A stretch of 64,000 bases of DNA from Prauserella_A sp040645195 (GCF_040645195.1 NZ_JBEYXW010000016.1:91873-155872), one strand, 5' to 3'. Shown: positions 39,502 through 48,507, counted from the first letter of the stretch. The notes: a model not told the origin generated them from the letters alone. Numbers and translations: made by a program.

Positions 39502-41597
39502 CGACGACTCACGAGCGTCCCCGGCGCACACCGGAGGAGGCGACCCAGCATCGCGTGGAGAACGCGGGCCGGGTGGGGGCAGGCGTGTTCAACCCGCGCC
39601 AGCTGCTCATCTCGCTACCCGACGCGCTGCGCAAGCTGAACCCGCTGCACCAGCTGAAGAACCCCGTGATGTTCGTGGTGTGGGTCGGGTCGGTACTCGT
39701 GACGGTGTTCGCCGCCGCCGAGCCGGGCTGGTTCACCATCGGGGTCGCGCTGTGGCTGTGGTTCACGGTGCTGTTCGCGAACCTGGCCGAGGCCGTCGCC
39801 GAGGGAAGGGGCAAGGCGCAGGCGGCGACCCTGCGGCGGCTCAAGAAGGAGACGATCGCGCGGCGCCTGGGTACCGACGGCAGCGAGGAACGCGTCCCGG
39901 GTACCCAGTTGCGTATCGGCGACCTGGTCGTCGTCGAGGCCGGTGACACCATTCCCGGTGACGGCGATGTCGTCGAGGGCATCGCCACCGTCGACGAGTC
40001 CGCCATCACCGGCGAGTCGGCCCCGGTGATCCGGGAGTCCGGTGGTGACCGGTCCGCGGTCACCGGCGGGACGACCGTGCTCTCCGACCGGATCGTCGTG
40101 CACGTGTCGACGAAGCCAGGCGAGTCGTTCGTCGACCGGATGATCGCGCTCGTGGAGGGCGCGTCCCGGCAGAAGACACCGAACGAGATCGCGCTGACGA
40201 TTCTGCTCGCCACGCTGACGATCATCTTCCTGCTGGCGGTCGTGGCGTTGCAGCCGATGGCGCGCTACTCGGGCAGCCTCCAGTCGGTGGTGGTGCTGAC
40301 GGCGCTGCTGGTGTGCCTGATCCCGACCACGATCGGCGCCCTGCTCTCGGCGATCGGCATCGCGGGGATGGACCGGCTCGTGCAGCGCAACGTCCTCGCG
40401 AACTCGGGGCGTGCGGTGGAGGCAGCGGGTGACGTCAGCACCCTGCTGCTGGACAAGACCGGCACGATCACGTTCGGCAACCGCCGTGCCACTCACCTGT
40501 TCCCGGTCGGCGGGCACACTGTCGCGGAGCTGGCCGCGGCCGCGCGGCTGTCGAGCCTGGCCGACGAGACCCCGGAGGGCCGCAGCATTGTGGAGTTGTG
40601 CGCCCGGGAGTACGGACTGGCCGAGTCGGCAGGCGCGCGGGAACAGGCGGCGAACGTGGTGCCGTTCAGCGCGCACACCAGGATGAGCGGGATCGATCTC
40701 GACGGCAGGATGGTGCGTAAGGGCGCGGCGGGGGCGGTGCTGGCCTGGGTGACCGAGCACGGCGGCTCCGTTCCCGAGGAGGCCACCGCGATCGTCGACC
40801 GGATCGGGCACGACGGTGCGACTCCACTGCTCGTCGCCGAGCGGGCCAACGGGGGGACCGATGTCCTCGGCGTGATCAGGCTTTCCGACGTCGTCAAGCC
40901 GGCGATGCGCGAGCGGTTCGCCGAAATGCGCGCGATGGGCATCCGGACCGTCATGATCACCGGGGACAACCCGCTGACGGCGAAGGCCATCGCCGAGGAG
41001 TCCGGTGTGGACGATTTCCTCGCGGAAGCCAAGCCCGAGCAGAAGATGGCACTGATCCGGCGAGAGCAGGACGGCGCCAGGCTCGTCGCCATGACCGGCG
41101 ACGGCACCAACGACGCGCCCGCGCTGGCACAGGCCGATGTCGGCGTTGCGATGAACACCGGCACCATGGCGGCCAAGGAAGCCGGGAACATGGTCGACCT
41201 CGACTCGGACCCGACGAAGCTGATCGACATCGTCCGCATCGGCAAGCAGCTGCTGATCACCCGCGGCGCACTGACCACGTTCAGCATCGCCAACGACCTC
41301 GCCAAGTACTTCGCGATCCTGCCTGCCATGTTCACCGGCATCTACCCGCAGCTGGCGGCGCTGAACATCATGCGGCTGCACTCGCCGAGCTCGGCGATCC
41401 TGTCGGCGGTGATCTTCAACGCGCTGATCATCGTTGCCCTGATCCCACTGGCACTGCGCGGCGTCCGGTACCGGCCTTCGAGTGCGCGTGCGCTGTTGCG
41501 CCGCAACCTGCTGATCTACGGGGTGGGCGGCATCATCACGCCGTTCATCGGCATCTGGCTGACCGACCTGCTGGTCCGGCTACTCCCGGGGATGTGA
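39498..41597 (+). CDS. kdpB: Potassium-transporting ATPase ATP-binding subunit B
   Basis: This P-type ATPase subunit drives Kdp potassium uptake. In 699 residues it shows the TGES actuator motif (SAITGESAPVIRESGG near 165), the phosphorylation site DKTGTITFGNR near 315, the KdpB-type nucleotide-binding part (FSAHTRMSGIDLDG, KGAAGAVLAW), the hinge GDGTNDAPALAQADVGVAMN near 535, and six or seven helices. The start at 39498 is the ATG overlapping the kdpA stop; it is followed by kdpC, whose GTG overlaps its own stop. Confidence 0.95.
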   Translation: MTTTHERPRRTPEEATQHRVENAGRVGAGVFNPRQLLISLPDALRKLNPLHQLKNPVMFVVWVGSVLVTVFAAAEPGWFTIGVALWLWFTVLFANLAEAVAEGRGKAQAATLRRLKKETIARRLGTDGSEERVPGTQLRIGDLVVVEAGDTIPGDGDVVEGIATVDESAITGESAPVIRESGGDRSAVTGGTTVLSDRIVVHVSTKPGESFVDRMIALVEGASRQKTPNEIALTILLATLTIIFLLAVVALQPMARYSGSLQSVVVLTALLVCLIPTTIGALLSAIGIAGMDRLVQRNVLANSGRAVEAAGDVSTLLLDKTGTITFGNRRATHLFPVGGHTVAELAAAARLSSLADETPEGRSIVELCAREYGLAESAGAREQAANVVPFSAHTRMSGIDLDGRMVRKGAAGAVLAWVTEHGGSVPEEATAIVDRIGHDGATPLLVAERANGGTDVLGVIRLSDVVKPAMRERFAEMRAMGIRTVMITGDNPLTAKAIAEESGVDDFLAEAKPEQKMALIRREQDGARLVAMTGDGTNDAPALAQADVGVAMNTGTMAAKEAGNMVDLDSDPTKLIDIVRIGKQLLITRGALTTFSIANDLAKYFAILPAMFTGIYPQLAALNIMRLHSPSSAILSAVIFNALIIVALIPLALRGVRYRPSSARALLRRNLLIYGVGGIITPFIGIWLTDLLVRLLPGM

Positions 41598-42229
41598 CCG
41601 ACATGAAGACACTGGCAGCCCAGACCTGGGCCGGTGTGCGGATCCTCCTCGTGCTGACCGTCATCGTCGGAATCCTGTACCCGTTGGCGACCTGGGCGGT
41701 GAGCCGCCTTCCCGGCCTGCGGTCCAATGCGGAGGGTTCAGTGGTCACTGTGGACGGTCGCGCCGCGGGCTCCGGCCTCATCGGCGTCGACCCCGTCGCC
41801 GCCGACCCCAGCCACGACCCGTGGTTCCACACCCGGCCGTCGGCCAGCGCGTCCCAGCCGCTGGGCCAGGGGGACCCCTCCACCTCCGGCGGATCGAACA
41901 AGGGCGCGGCCGACCCGGGGCTGGTCGCCACGGTGCGGCAACGTCAGGAGGCCATCGCGCGCAGGGAGGGCGTGGCACCGGGCCAGGTTCCGCCGGATGC
42001 GGTCACCGCCTCGGGCTCGGGCGTGGATCCCGGAATCAGCCCGCCATACGCGGATTTGCAGGTGCCCAGGGTCGCGCGGGAGAACCGCCTGCCGGAGGAC
42101 CTGGTACGCCGGCTCGTGGCCGACAACACCACGGGCAGGGGGCTGGAGGTGCTCGGCGAGCCCGCCGTCAACGTGCTCCGGCTCAACCTTGCGGTGCAGG
42201 CGGCCGCCACCGGCCGTCCAGCGCCGTAG
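41594..42229 (+). CDS. kdpC: Potassium-transporting ATPase subunit C
   Basis: This single-span subunit is needed for assembly and ATP binding of the Kdp complex. In 211 residues it has one helix (about 15-35) and the family landmarks GSGLIGVDPVAADPSHDPWFHTRPS, SGGSNKGAADPGLVATVRQR, PPDAVTASGSGVDPGISPPYADLQVPRVAR. GTG start at 41594 in the kdpB stop (GTGA). It is the last gene of the operon. Confidence 0.94.
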   Translation: MTDMKTLAAQTWAGVRILLVLTVIVGILYPLATWAVSRLPGLRSNAEGSVVTVDGRAAGSGLIGVDPVAADPSHDPWFHTRPSASASQPLGQGDPSTSGGSNKGAADPGLVATVRQRQEAIARREGVAPGQVPPDAVTASGSGVDPGISPPYADLQVPRVARENRLPEDLVRRLVADNTTGRGLEVLGEPAVNVLRLNLAVQAAATGRPAP

Positions 42230-42251
42230 CCGGCGAGCTGCGCCACAGTAA

Positions 42252-42302
42252 TTGACAGCCGGACCCACTCGGTGTCATGGTTCACTACATGAGTAATGAA
42301 CC
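42252..42302 (+). promoter_or_regulatory. Promoter and GntR/YtrA-type operator
   Basis: A TTGACA at 42252-42257 and CATGGT about 18 bases on form a plausible promoter. The inverted repeat GGTTCACTAC-ATGA-GTAATGAACC (42279-42302, one mismatch between the arms) covers the expected start of transcription, 40 bases before the GntR gene. Its placement suggests autorepression by that regulator. Confidence 0.65.
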
Positions 42303-42341
42303 AGGGTGCCTGAGTGGACGTCAGGCACGGCGCGTGCCGAG

Positions 42342-42704
42342 ATGAGCGACGACGGCAGGCCGCTGTTCCTCCAGATCGCGGAGCGGCTCGAGAACTCGAT
42401 CATCGACGGCTCGCTGCCGGAGGACACCCGCGTGCCATCGACCAACGAGCTCGCCGCTTTTCACCGGATCAACCCGGCGACCGCCGCGAACGGGGTGAAC
42501 CGCCTGGTGGCCGACGGGCTGCTCTACAAACGAAGGGGAATCGGGATGTTCGTGGTGCCCGGGGCACGCGAGGTGTTACTGGAACGCCGCAAGGAGTCGT
42601 TCGGCCAGGCGTTCATCGAACCGCTGCTGACAGAGGCACGCAAGCTCGGAATGAACGCCGAGGACCTCAAGAAGATGATCGACGCCTGGAAGGACGAGGC
42701 ATGA
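42342..42704 (+). CDS. GntR-family regulator, YtrA subfamily
   Basis: This 120-residue repressor has a winged helix (RPLFLQIAERLENSIIDGSL, VPSTNELAAFHRINPATAANGVNRLVADG) and a short helical dimer tail (LERRKESFGQAFIEPLLTEARKLGM), the form of the YtrA subfamily, which controls ABC transporter operons and lacks a large effector domain. It overlaps the ATPase gene by four bases. The operator-like repeat in front fits autoregulation. The signal is unknown; relatives often respond to cell-wall-active antibiotics. Confidence 0.9.
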   Translation: MSDDGRPLFLQIAERLENSIIDGSLPEDTRVPSTNELAAFHRINPATAANGVNRLVADGLLYKRRGIGMFVVPGAREVLLERRKESFGQAFIEPLLTEARKLGMNAEDLKKMIDAWKDEA

Positions 42705-43603
42705 ACGCCGTGCGGACACGGGGCCTGACCAAGCGGTACGGCGACTTCGCCGCACTCGACGGGGTCGGCATCGAGCTGGCCGCGAACCGCATCCACGGCC
42801 TGCTCGGCCGCAACGGTGCCGGCAAGACCACGCTGATGCAGATCCTCACCGGCCAGCAGCTCGAGACCTCCGGTCAGGTGGAGGTGTTCGGTGGTCATCC
42901 GTACGAGAACGAGGCCGTACTGCGCCGGATCTGCTTCATCAAGGAGTCGCAGCACTATCCGGAATCCTTTTCCGTTCGGCACGCGTTCGCGGCTGCCCGG
43001 CTGCTCTACCCGGACTGGGACCAGCACCTCGCGGACCAGCTCATCGAAGAGTTCGCGCTGCCGCTCAAGCGGCGGATCAAGAAGCTTTCGCGGGGCCAGC
43101 TCTCCGCGGTGGGCGTGACCATCGGGCTCGCCGCGCGGGCCCCGCTGACGTTGTTCGACGAGCCGTACCTTGGCCTGGACGCGGTGGCCAGGCACACGTT
43201 CTATGACCGGCTGCTCGCCGACTACGCCGAGCACCCGCGCACGATCGTGCTCTCCACCCACCTCATCGACGAGGTCAGTGACCTCATCGAGCACGTCGTG
43301 CTGATCGACAAGGGGCGGATCCTGCTCGATGAGGAGGCCGAATTGTTGCGCTCGCGGGCGGTGACGGTGACCGGGCCTGCGCAAGCGGTCGAGGAGTTCG
43401 CCCGCGGCCACGTCGTGCTGCACCGTGAGCAACTGGCCGGGTTCCTCCGCGTGACGCTGGAGGGTGTACGCCCCGGCCAGAGCGCGGACGGCCTCGAGTT
43501 CGCACCGGTGTCGCTACAGGAGCTCGTGGTTCGTTCCACTCAACACGCCGCCGGTGAGCGTGCACTCGCCGGGGCCGCGAACGGGAACGGAGAGCGCGCA
43601 TGA
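42701..43603 (+). CDS. ABC transporter ATPase (YtrB-like)
   Basis: This 300-residue ATPase has Walker A GRNGAGKTTLM near residue 37, the signature LSRGQLSAVGV near 131, Walker B LTLFDEPYLGLD near 155 and the switch His in STHLIDEV near 187. The signature differs from LSGGQ (LSRGQ), as in the YtrB/EcrA group. An extra C-terminal 80 residues follow. It overlaps the regulator gene before and the membrane gene after, so one transcript encodes regulator, ATPase and permease. The cargo is unknown; an exporter or a sensing module is likely. Confidence 0.88.
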   Translation: MNAVRTRGLTKRYGDFAALDGVGIELAANRIHGLLGRNGAGKTTLMQILTGQQLETSGQVEVFGGHPYENEAVLRRICFIKESQHYPESFSVRHAFAAARLLYPDWDQHLADQLIEEFALPLKRRIKKLSRGQLSAVGVTIGLAARAPLTLFDEPYLGLDAVARHTFYDRLLADYAEHPRTIVLSTHLIDEVSDLIEHVVLIDKGRILLDEEAELLRSRAVTVTGPAQAVEEFARGHVVLHREQLAGFLRVTLEGVRPGQSADGLEFAPVSLQELVVRSTQHAAGERALAGAANGNGERA

Positions 43604-44298
43604 GCCGCGTGTGGCGGGTCGTCCGCATCCAACTGGTCAACGCCCCGGCCGTTCTCGGCCTCCCGGTGTTGGTGCTTCTGCTCGTGCTCGCCGCGAACAT
43701 CGCGCTCTTCGCCGCGATCGGCGACGCGGCGCCACCGGATGGCAACATCACCGGTGCGGTGATCTCGATCTACGGGGTCATGCTGGCCGTGCACCTGCAG
43801 ACGATGACCCAGGTGTTCCCGTTCGCGCTGGGCCTGAGTGTCACCCGGCGCACGTTCTTCGAGGCGACGAGTGTGGTGGTGGCAGCACAGGCGCTCGGCT
43901 ACGGCGTTCTGCTCTACCTGCTGAGCCTGCTGGAGCGCGGGACCGACGGATGGTGGCTGCGGCTGAAGGTCTTCCAGATTCCGTTCCTCGACGTGAGCAA
44001 CCCACTGCTGCAGATCCTCGTCTACACCGTGCCGTTCCTGTTCGTCTCCTTCCTCGGAGTGTTCCTCGGTGTGGTGTTCAAGCGCTGGGGCCAGCTGGGT
44101 GTGTGGGTGCTGGCGATCGGCGCCGGGGGAGCGCTCAGCCTGGCCGCGATCCTCATCACGTGGCAGCGCTGGTGGCCCGCCGTCGGCGAGTTCTTCGCCG
44201 GTCAGTCGGCACTGGCCTTGTTCGTCGGCTACCCGTTCGTGCTGGCCGCCCTGCTGGCCGGGGCGGGCTATCTGACGCTGCGCAGGGCGACCGCATGA
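43600..44298 (+). CDS. ABC transporter membrane subunit
   Basis: This 232-residue membrane protein has six helices (about 15-37, 48-70, 82-107, 133-158, 167-188, 205-225) and no other domain; it is the partner of the ATPase gene that overlaps its start (ATGA at 43600). The protein resembles the permease of YtrA-YtrB-type operons. It ends 60 bases before a terminator-like hairpin at 44358-44390. Confidence 0.82.
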   Translation: MSRVWRVVRIQLVNAPAVLGLPVLVLLLVLAANIALFAAIGDAAPPDGNITGAVISIYGVMLAVHLQTMTQVFPFALGLSVTRRTFFEATSVVVAAQALGYGVLLYLLSLLERGTDGWWLRLKVFQIPFLDVSNPLLQILVYTVPFLFVSFLGVFLGVVFKRWGQLGVWVLAIGAGGALSLAAILITWQRWWPAVGEFFAGQSALALFVGYPFVLAALLAGAGYLTLRRATA

Positions 44299-44357
44299 TG
44301 CCACGGCGCTCAGACTCCACAATGGACTGACGCCCACCGGGCGTTGTCGGGGGACGA

Positions 44358-44390
44358 CGGTGGCGAGGTCGCGTGGCGGCCTCGCCACCG
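44358..44390 (+). terminator. Hairpin after the GntR-ABC operon
   Basis: An 11-bp perfect stem, CGGTGGCGAGG (44358-44368) with CCTCGCCACCG (44380-44390), closes an 11-base loop. There is no T run, as is common for actinobacterial terminators. It lies 60 bases after the ABC permease and before the next promoter. Confidence 0.7.
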
Positions 44391-44486
44391 CCTTCGTGTG
44401 CACGGACTGAAGCGGTCAGTGAGCTGTCGTTCACTCGCTGTCGCGACATAGCACAGGGCGCAACGTCACGATCTCCGTTACACCTC

Positions 44487-44543
44487 TTGATCCCGGGCGG
44501 TTTGCTCCATATGCTCGCTGAAAGCGCTTACGAAAGCGCTTAC
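44487..44543 (+). promoter_or_regulatory. Promoter with two LacI-type half sites
   Basis: TTGATC (44487-44492), a 17-base spacer and TATGCT (44510-44515) make a good promoter. Immediately after it GAAAGCGCTTAC occurs twice in direct tandem (44520-44531 and 44532-44543), each with the palindrome AAGCGCTT. This resembles LacI/GalR operators and covers the expected transcript start, so a LacI-type repressor encoded elsewhere probably controls the operon. Confidence 0.7.
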
Positions 44544-44570
44544 ATGGAGAGACCCAACGGCGGGTGGATC

Positions 44571-45800
44571 ATGCACATTGCGAACAGACTTCGGCTCGGA
44601 GCGCTGATGGCCACCGCGGCCCTCGTGCTCACGGGCTGCCTCAGCGACAACTCGGCCCAGAGCGGCGCTGATGAGGACGACGGCCCCATCAGGATCGGCA
44701 TCTCGCTGCCGTTGACAGGTGACTTCTCGGAGCCCGGCAAGGGCGTCCAGCGTGGGTACGAGACCTGGGCCGAGTACGTCAACTCCAACGGTGGTCTGCT
44801 GGGCAGGCAGGTCGAGCTGATCATCCTCGACGACCAGTCCAACGCCGACCGGGTCGCGTCCGACTACGAGCGGCTGATCAACACCGACAGGGTGGACCTC
44901 ATCTTCGGGCCGTTCTCGACCCGTCTGGTGGTGCCGGCGGCCCAGGTCGCGCAGGACTACGGCTACCTCTTCGTCGAACCGGCAGGTGCGGCGGAGGAGG
45001 TCTTCACGCAGGGCTTCGACAACCTGTTCTACGCGGCACCCGCGGTGGCCGACGACCACTACAACCACCTGGCCGAGTACATCCTCGCTATGCCGGAGGA
45101 CCAGCGCCCGTCGACCGCCGCGTACGCGGCGATGGACGATCCGTTCGCGCAGGGCACCGCATACGGCCTCAAGGAGAAGCTGGAGGCCGGCGGCATCCGC
45201 ACCGTGGTGGACGAGGTCTACCCGCCCAACACCACCGACTTCGGCTCGATCGCGGCGAAGATCGCCGACTCGCGCGCCGACATCGTCGTCGGTGGCACCC
45301 AGTACCAGGACGCGGTGAACCTCATCGTGGCGTTGCGGCAGCTCAACTACCAGCCCGAGCTGGCGGCGTTCTCGACCGCGCCCACCAACCCCGAGTTCCC
45401 ACAGGCGATCGGGCAGCAGACCACGGGCATCCTGTCGCCGACCGGCTACACGACGCAGGCCGGCTACCCGTCCAACGAGGTGTTCGTCGACTACTTCCAG
45501 GAAAAGCACGGAAACACGCCCACCGAGGACGAGGCCAACGCATGGACGACCGGCCAGGTCGTCGCCGCCGCGGTCGAGGCCGCCGGGTGCGCGAGCCCCG
45601 ACACCGAGTGCCAGCGCCAGCTCATCGACTGGCTGCGGAACAACGAGGTCGAGACCGTCGTGGGCACGCTCAGCTGGGACGAGGCAGGCAGGCCGCAGAG
45701 TGCGCACCTGATCCAGCAGTACGTGGACGGCGAGATCAAGATCGTGCTGCCGGAGGACGCCGGCGAAGCCGAGTTCGTCTACCCGAAGCCCGCGTGGTGA
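44571..45800 (+). CDS. Branched-chain-amino-acid-type ABC binding lipoprotein (LivK-like)
   Basis: This 409-residue lipoprotein has a signal peptide with lipobox LTGC (Cys near residue 23) and a type I periplasmic-binding fold of the Leu/Ile/Val-binding class: IRIGISLPLTGDFSEPGKGV near 45, VELIILDDQSNADRVASDYERLI, the FVEPAGA strand, and PNTTDFGSIAAKIADSRADIVVGG. I chose the ATG at 44571. It leads an operon whose later genes are sugar enzymes, so the ligand is probably a sugar, sugar acid or cyclitol rather than an amino acid. This is inferred from context. The promoter carries LacI-type sites. Confidence 0.88.
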   Translation: MHIANRLRLGALMATAALVLTGCLSDNSAQSGADEDDGPIRIGISLPLTGDFSEPGKGVQRGYETWAEYVNSNGGLLGRQVELIILDDQSNADRVASDYERLINTDRVDLIFGPFSTRLVVPAAQVAQDYGYLFVEPAGAAEEVFTQGFDNLFYAAPAVADDHYNHLAEYILAMPEDQRPSTAAYAAMDDPFAQGTAYGLKEKLEAGGIRTVVDEVYPPNTTDFGSIAAKIADSRADIVVGGTQYQDAVNLIVALRQLNYQPELAAFSTAPTNPEFPQAIGQQTTGILSPTGYTTQAGYPSNEVFVDYFQEKHGNTPTEDEANAWTTGQVVAAAVEAAGCASPDTECQRQLIDWLRNNEVETVVGTLSWDEAGRPQSAHLIQQYVDGEIKIVLPEDAGEAEFVYPKPAW

Positions 45801-45807
45801 GCCGGCC

Positions 45808-46692
45808 GTGACTGGATCGCTGCTGCTGCAGAGCCTCGTGCTCGGCGTGCTGCTCGGCGGGCTCTACGCTCTGCTGGCGGCGGGCCTGACCCTCTACTTC
45901 GGAGTGATGCGGGTGGTGATGATCGCCCACTCGGCGTTCCTCATCCTCGCCGCCTACCTCGCGTGGTTCTTCACCCGCGAGACCGGGCTCGACCCGCTGC
46001 TGTCGCTGGTGTTCACGGTGCCGTTGTTCTTCGCGATCGGTGTCGTGTTGCAGCGCCTGCTCATCGCGCGGCTGCGGCCCGCGACGCTCACGATGATGTC
46101 GGTGCTGCTCACGTTCTCGATCGCGATGGTCATCGAGGGCACGCTCGGGTTCCTCTTCACCGGAACACACCGGCGCGTCCAGTTGCCTTACTCCGGTGCG
46201 CATCTGGAGTTCTTCGGCGCGAGCATCGCGGTGGTCAAGCTCATCGCGTTCGGGCTCGCTGGGCTGTCGCTCGCGGCGTTGTACGTCCTGCTGAAGGTGA
46301 CCAGGTTCGGCCAGGCGCTGCGCGCGACCATGCAGCACAAGGAGGCCGCGCAGCTGCTCGGCATCAAGACCGACCGGGTCGCGGGTTACGGCTTCGGCCT
46401 CGGCCTTGCCACCGCGGCGATCGGGGGCACGGCGCTCGCGCTGGACTCCACGATCTACCCGTCGCTGCACTGGCACTGGATCGGACCACTGATGGCGATC
46501 ATCGTGGTCGGCGGGCTCGGCAGCATTCCGGGCGCCGCGATCGCCGCAATGGCGCTCGGGCTCGGGCAGAGCCTGCTGCAGGTGCCGCTCGGGACCACGT
46601 GGGCGCAGACGTTCTTCTACCTCGCACTGTTCGCGACCCTGATGTTCCGCCCGCAGGGATTCTTCGGAGGCCGCCTTGCCCAGCGATTCTGA
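45808..46692 (+). CDS. ABC transporter permease, LivH type
   Basis: This is a 294-residue inner-membrane permease of the branched-chain amino acid family, with about eight helices and LivH landmarks: LLGGLYALLAAGLTLYFGV near residue 12, ALRATMQHKEAAQLLGIKTDRV near 165 (the loop that contacts the ATPase), and PLMAIIVVGGLGSIPGA near 220. GTG start at 45808, seven bases after the binding protein stop. The following LivM gene begins inside this gene. Confidence 0.9.
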   Translation: MTGSLLLQSLVLGVLLGGLYALLAAGLTLYFGVMRVVMIAHSAFLILAAYLAWFFTRETGLDPLLSLVFTVPLFFAIGVVLQRLLIARLRPATLTMMSVLLTFSIAMVIEGTLGFLFTGTHRRVQLPYSGAHLEFFGASIAVVKLIAFGLAGLSLAALYVLLKVTRFGQALRATMQHKEAAQLLGIKTDRVAGYGFGLGLATAAIGGTALALDSTIYPSLHWHWIGPLMAIIVVGGLGSIPGAAIAAMALGLGQSLLQVPLGTTWAQTFFYLALFATLMFRPQGFFGGRLAQRF

Positions 46693-47773
46693 TCTCCTGA
46701 CCGTCCACATCGACCGGCCGAGAACGACGGTCCGGGTGGCCAAGTTCGCCGGTCTGGTGGCGCTGGCCGCCGTCGTGGTCGCGTTCCCCGGCATGGCGCC
46801 CGACTCGTTCATCCTGTCGGTCGGCGTCGTGATCATGAGCTATGCGGTGCTGGCGACGTCGTGGAACTTCGTCGGCGGATTCACGGGTTACATCTCGCTC
46901 GGCCACGCCGCGTACTCGGGCCTCGGCGGGTACGCCACCGCGTTGCTCATCCTGCGAGCTGACGTCAACCCGTGGCTCGCGCTCGTCCTCGGTGCCGTGA
47001 TCGTCGCGCTGCTCGCCGTGCCGATCGGCATCGCGAGCCTGCGCGTGCGCGGGGCGTCGTTCGTGATCGTCTCGATCGCGGTGGTACTGATCTTCCTGCT
47101 CGTGTTCCAGAGCTGGGGTACGTTCACCGGCGGTTCCAACGGCCTGCGCGTGCCGCGCCCGTTCGGGCCGGAGGTGCTGCGGCCCGAACAACACGAGCGG
47201 TTCTTCTACCTGCACGCCGTACTGCTCGCGCTCGCGCTGCTGTGCTGGTGGGCGATCGACCGCTCGCGGTTCGGCATGGGACTGAAGGCGATCCGAGAGG
47301 ACGAGGACAAGGCACAGTCGCTTGGCGTGCCCACGTTCACCTACAAGCTCGTGGTGTTCGTGGTGTCGGCGTTCTTCACCGCGCTCGGCGGCGGGCTCTA
47401 CGCACTGTGGTTCGGCTTCCTCGACCCGGTCTTCCAGTTCTCCATTCTCACGGGTTCCTATCTCGTGCTGATGAGTCTGCTGGGTGGCATCCGCAGCCTG
47501 CTCGGCCCCGTGCTGGGCGCGGTGATCGTCGCCTACGCCACCGAGTACTTCAAGGCACAGTACGGGGACACGCAGGCACATCTCATCGCGATGGGTGTGC
47601 TGCTGGGCATCGTCGTGCTGTTCATGCCCGACGGGATCATCCCCGCGGCGCGTGACCTGATCAACCGGTTCCGGCCGCAGCAGGCGTCCATCCGCGAGGT
47701 CACCGCGGCGGAACTGGCCGCGCAACGTGAGCAGGCCGAGCTCGCGGCCACGGCCAAGGGGGCGGGACAGTGA
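46676..47773 (+). CDS. ABC transporter permease, LivM type
   Basis: This 365-residue permease has LivM landmarks: WNFVGGFTGYISLGHAAYSGLGGYATALL near residue 61, RSRFGMGLKAIREDEDKAQSLGV near 195 for ATPase contact, and GSYLVLMSLLGGIRSLLGPVLGA near 260. The start is TTG at 46676 with GGAGG 5 bases upstream, overlapping the LivH gene by 17 bases. The C-terminal tail (about 25 residues) is Ala/Glu-rich. It overlaps the ATPase gene by four bases. Confidence 0.9.
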   Translation: MPSDSDLLTVHIDRPRTTVRVAKFAGLVALAAVVVAFPGMAPDSFILSVGVVIMSYAVLATSWNFVGGFTGYISLGHAAYSGLGGYATALLILRADVNPWLALVLGAVIVALLAVPIGIASLRVRGASFVIVSIAVVLIFLLVFQSWGTFTGGSNGLRVPRPFGPEVLRPEQHERFFYLHAVLLALALLCWWAIDRSRFGMGLKAIREDEDKAQSLGVPTFTYKLVVFVVSAFFTALGGGLYALWFGFLDPVFQFSILTGSYLVLMSLLGGIRSLLGPVLGAVIVAYATEYFKAQYGDTQAHLIAMGVLLGIVVLFMPDGIIPAARDLINRFRPQQASIREVTAAELAAQREQAELAATAKGAGQ

Positions 47774-48507
47774 CCACAACCACGCTGGAGACCGTCGAGC
47801 TCACCAAGTCCTTCGGTGGAGTGCACGCCGTCGACGGGGCGAGTGTGTCGTTCCGTCCCGGCAGGATCAACGCGCTGATCGGGCCCAACGGGTCGGGCAA
47901 GACGACGTTCTTCAACTGCGTCACCGGCATGATCAAACCGGACTCGGGCAGCGTCACCTACCGCGGCCACGACATCACCGGCAAGGCGCCGCACCGCATC
48001 GCGCGCGCTGGTATCGGCCGCAGCTTCCAGCTGTGCCGGGTCTTCCCGCGGATGACGGTGCTGGAGAACATGCTGGTGTCCGTCCGCAGTGGATCGTTGG
48101 TGGGCAGGCTGGCGCCCGCCCGGCAGCGCGGCGACATCGCGCGTGCCCGCGAGCTGCTCGCCCGGGTCGGTATCGACCACCTCGAACGCGCCGAGGCGCG
48201 CGATCTGTCCTATGGGCAGCAGAAGCTTCTCGAGTTGGCCGGGGTGCTCATGACCGATCCCGAGACGATCATGCTCGACGAACCGGCAGGGGGCGTGAAC
48301 CCGGCACTGATCGACCGCATCGGCGGGCTGGTCCGTTCGCTCAACGGCGAGGGCAGGACGTTCATCGTCGTCGAACACAACATGGACATGGTGATGAGCC
48401 TGTCCGACCACGTCGTCGTCTTCGACCGGGGCAGGCCCATCGCCGAGGGCACGCCCGCCGAGGTCCAGGAGGACCCGCGAGTCCTGGAGGCCTACCTTGG
48501 CGTCTGA
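47770..48507 (+). CDS. ABC transporter ATPase, LivG type
   Basis: This 245-residue ATPase has Walker A GPNGSGKTTFFN near residue 38, the family-specific GIGRSFQLCRVFPRMTVLENM, a signature (SYGQQKLLELAGVL near 157) with YGQ in place of SGGQ as in LivG, Walker B IMLDEPAGGVNP and VVEHNMDMVM. GTG start overlaps the LivM stop. It works as a heterodimer with the next gene. Confidence 0.9.
   Translation: MTTTTLETVELTKSFGGVHAVDGASVSFRPGRINALIGPNGSGKTTFFNCVTGMIKPDSGSVTYRGHDITGKAPHRIARAGIGRSFQLCRVFPRMTVLENMLVSVRSGSLVGRLAPARQRGDIARARELLARVGIDHLERAEARDLSYGQQKLLELAGVLMTDPETIMLDEPAGGVNPALIDRIGGLVRSLNGEGRTFIVVEHNMDMVMSLSDHVVVFDRGRPIAEGTPAEVQEDPRVLEAYLGV

Noticed and set aside
37738..41381. Two long frames (597 and 588 codons) opposite kdpA and kdpB
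   Set aside because: They mirror the codon pattern of kdpA and kdpB; His/Arg/Gln-rich with no domain.
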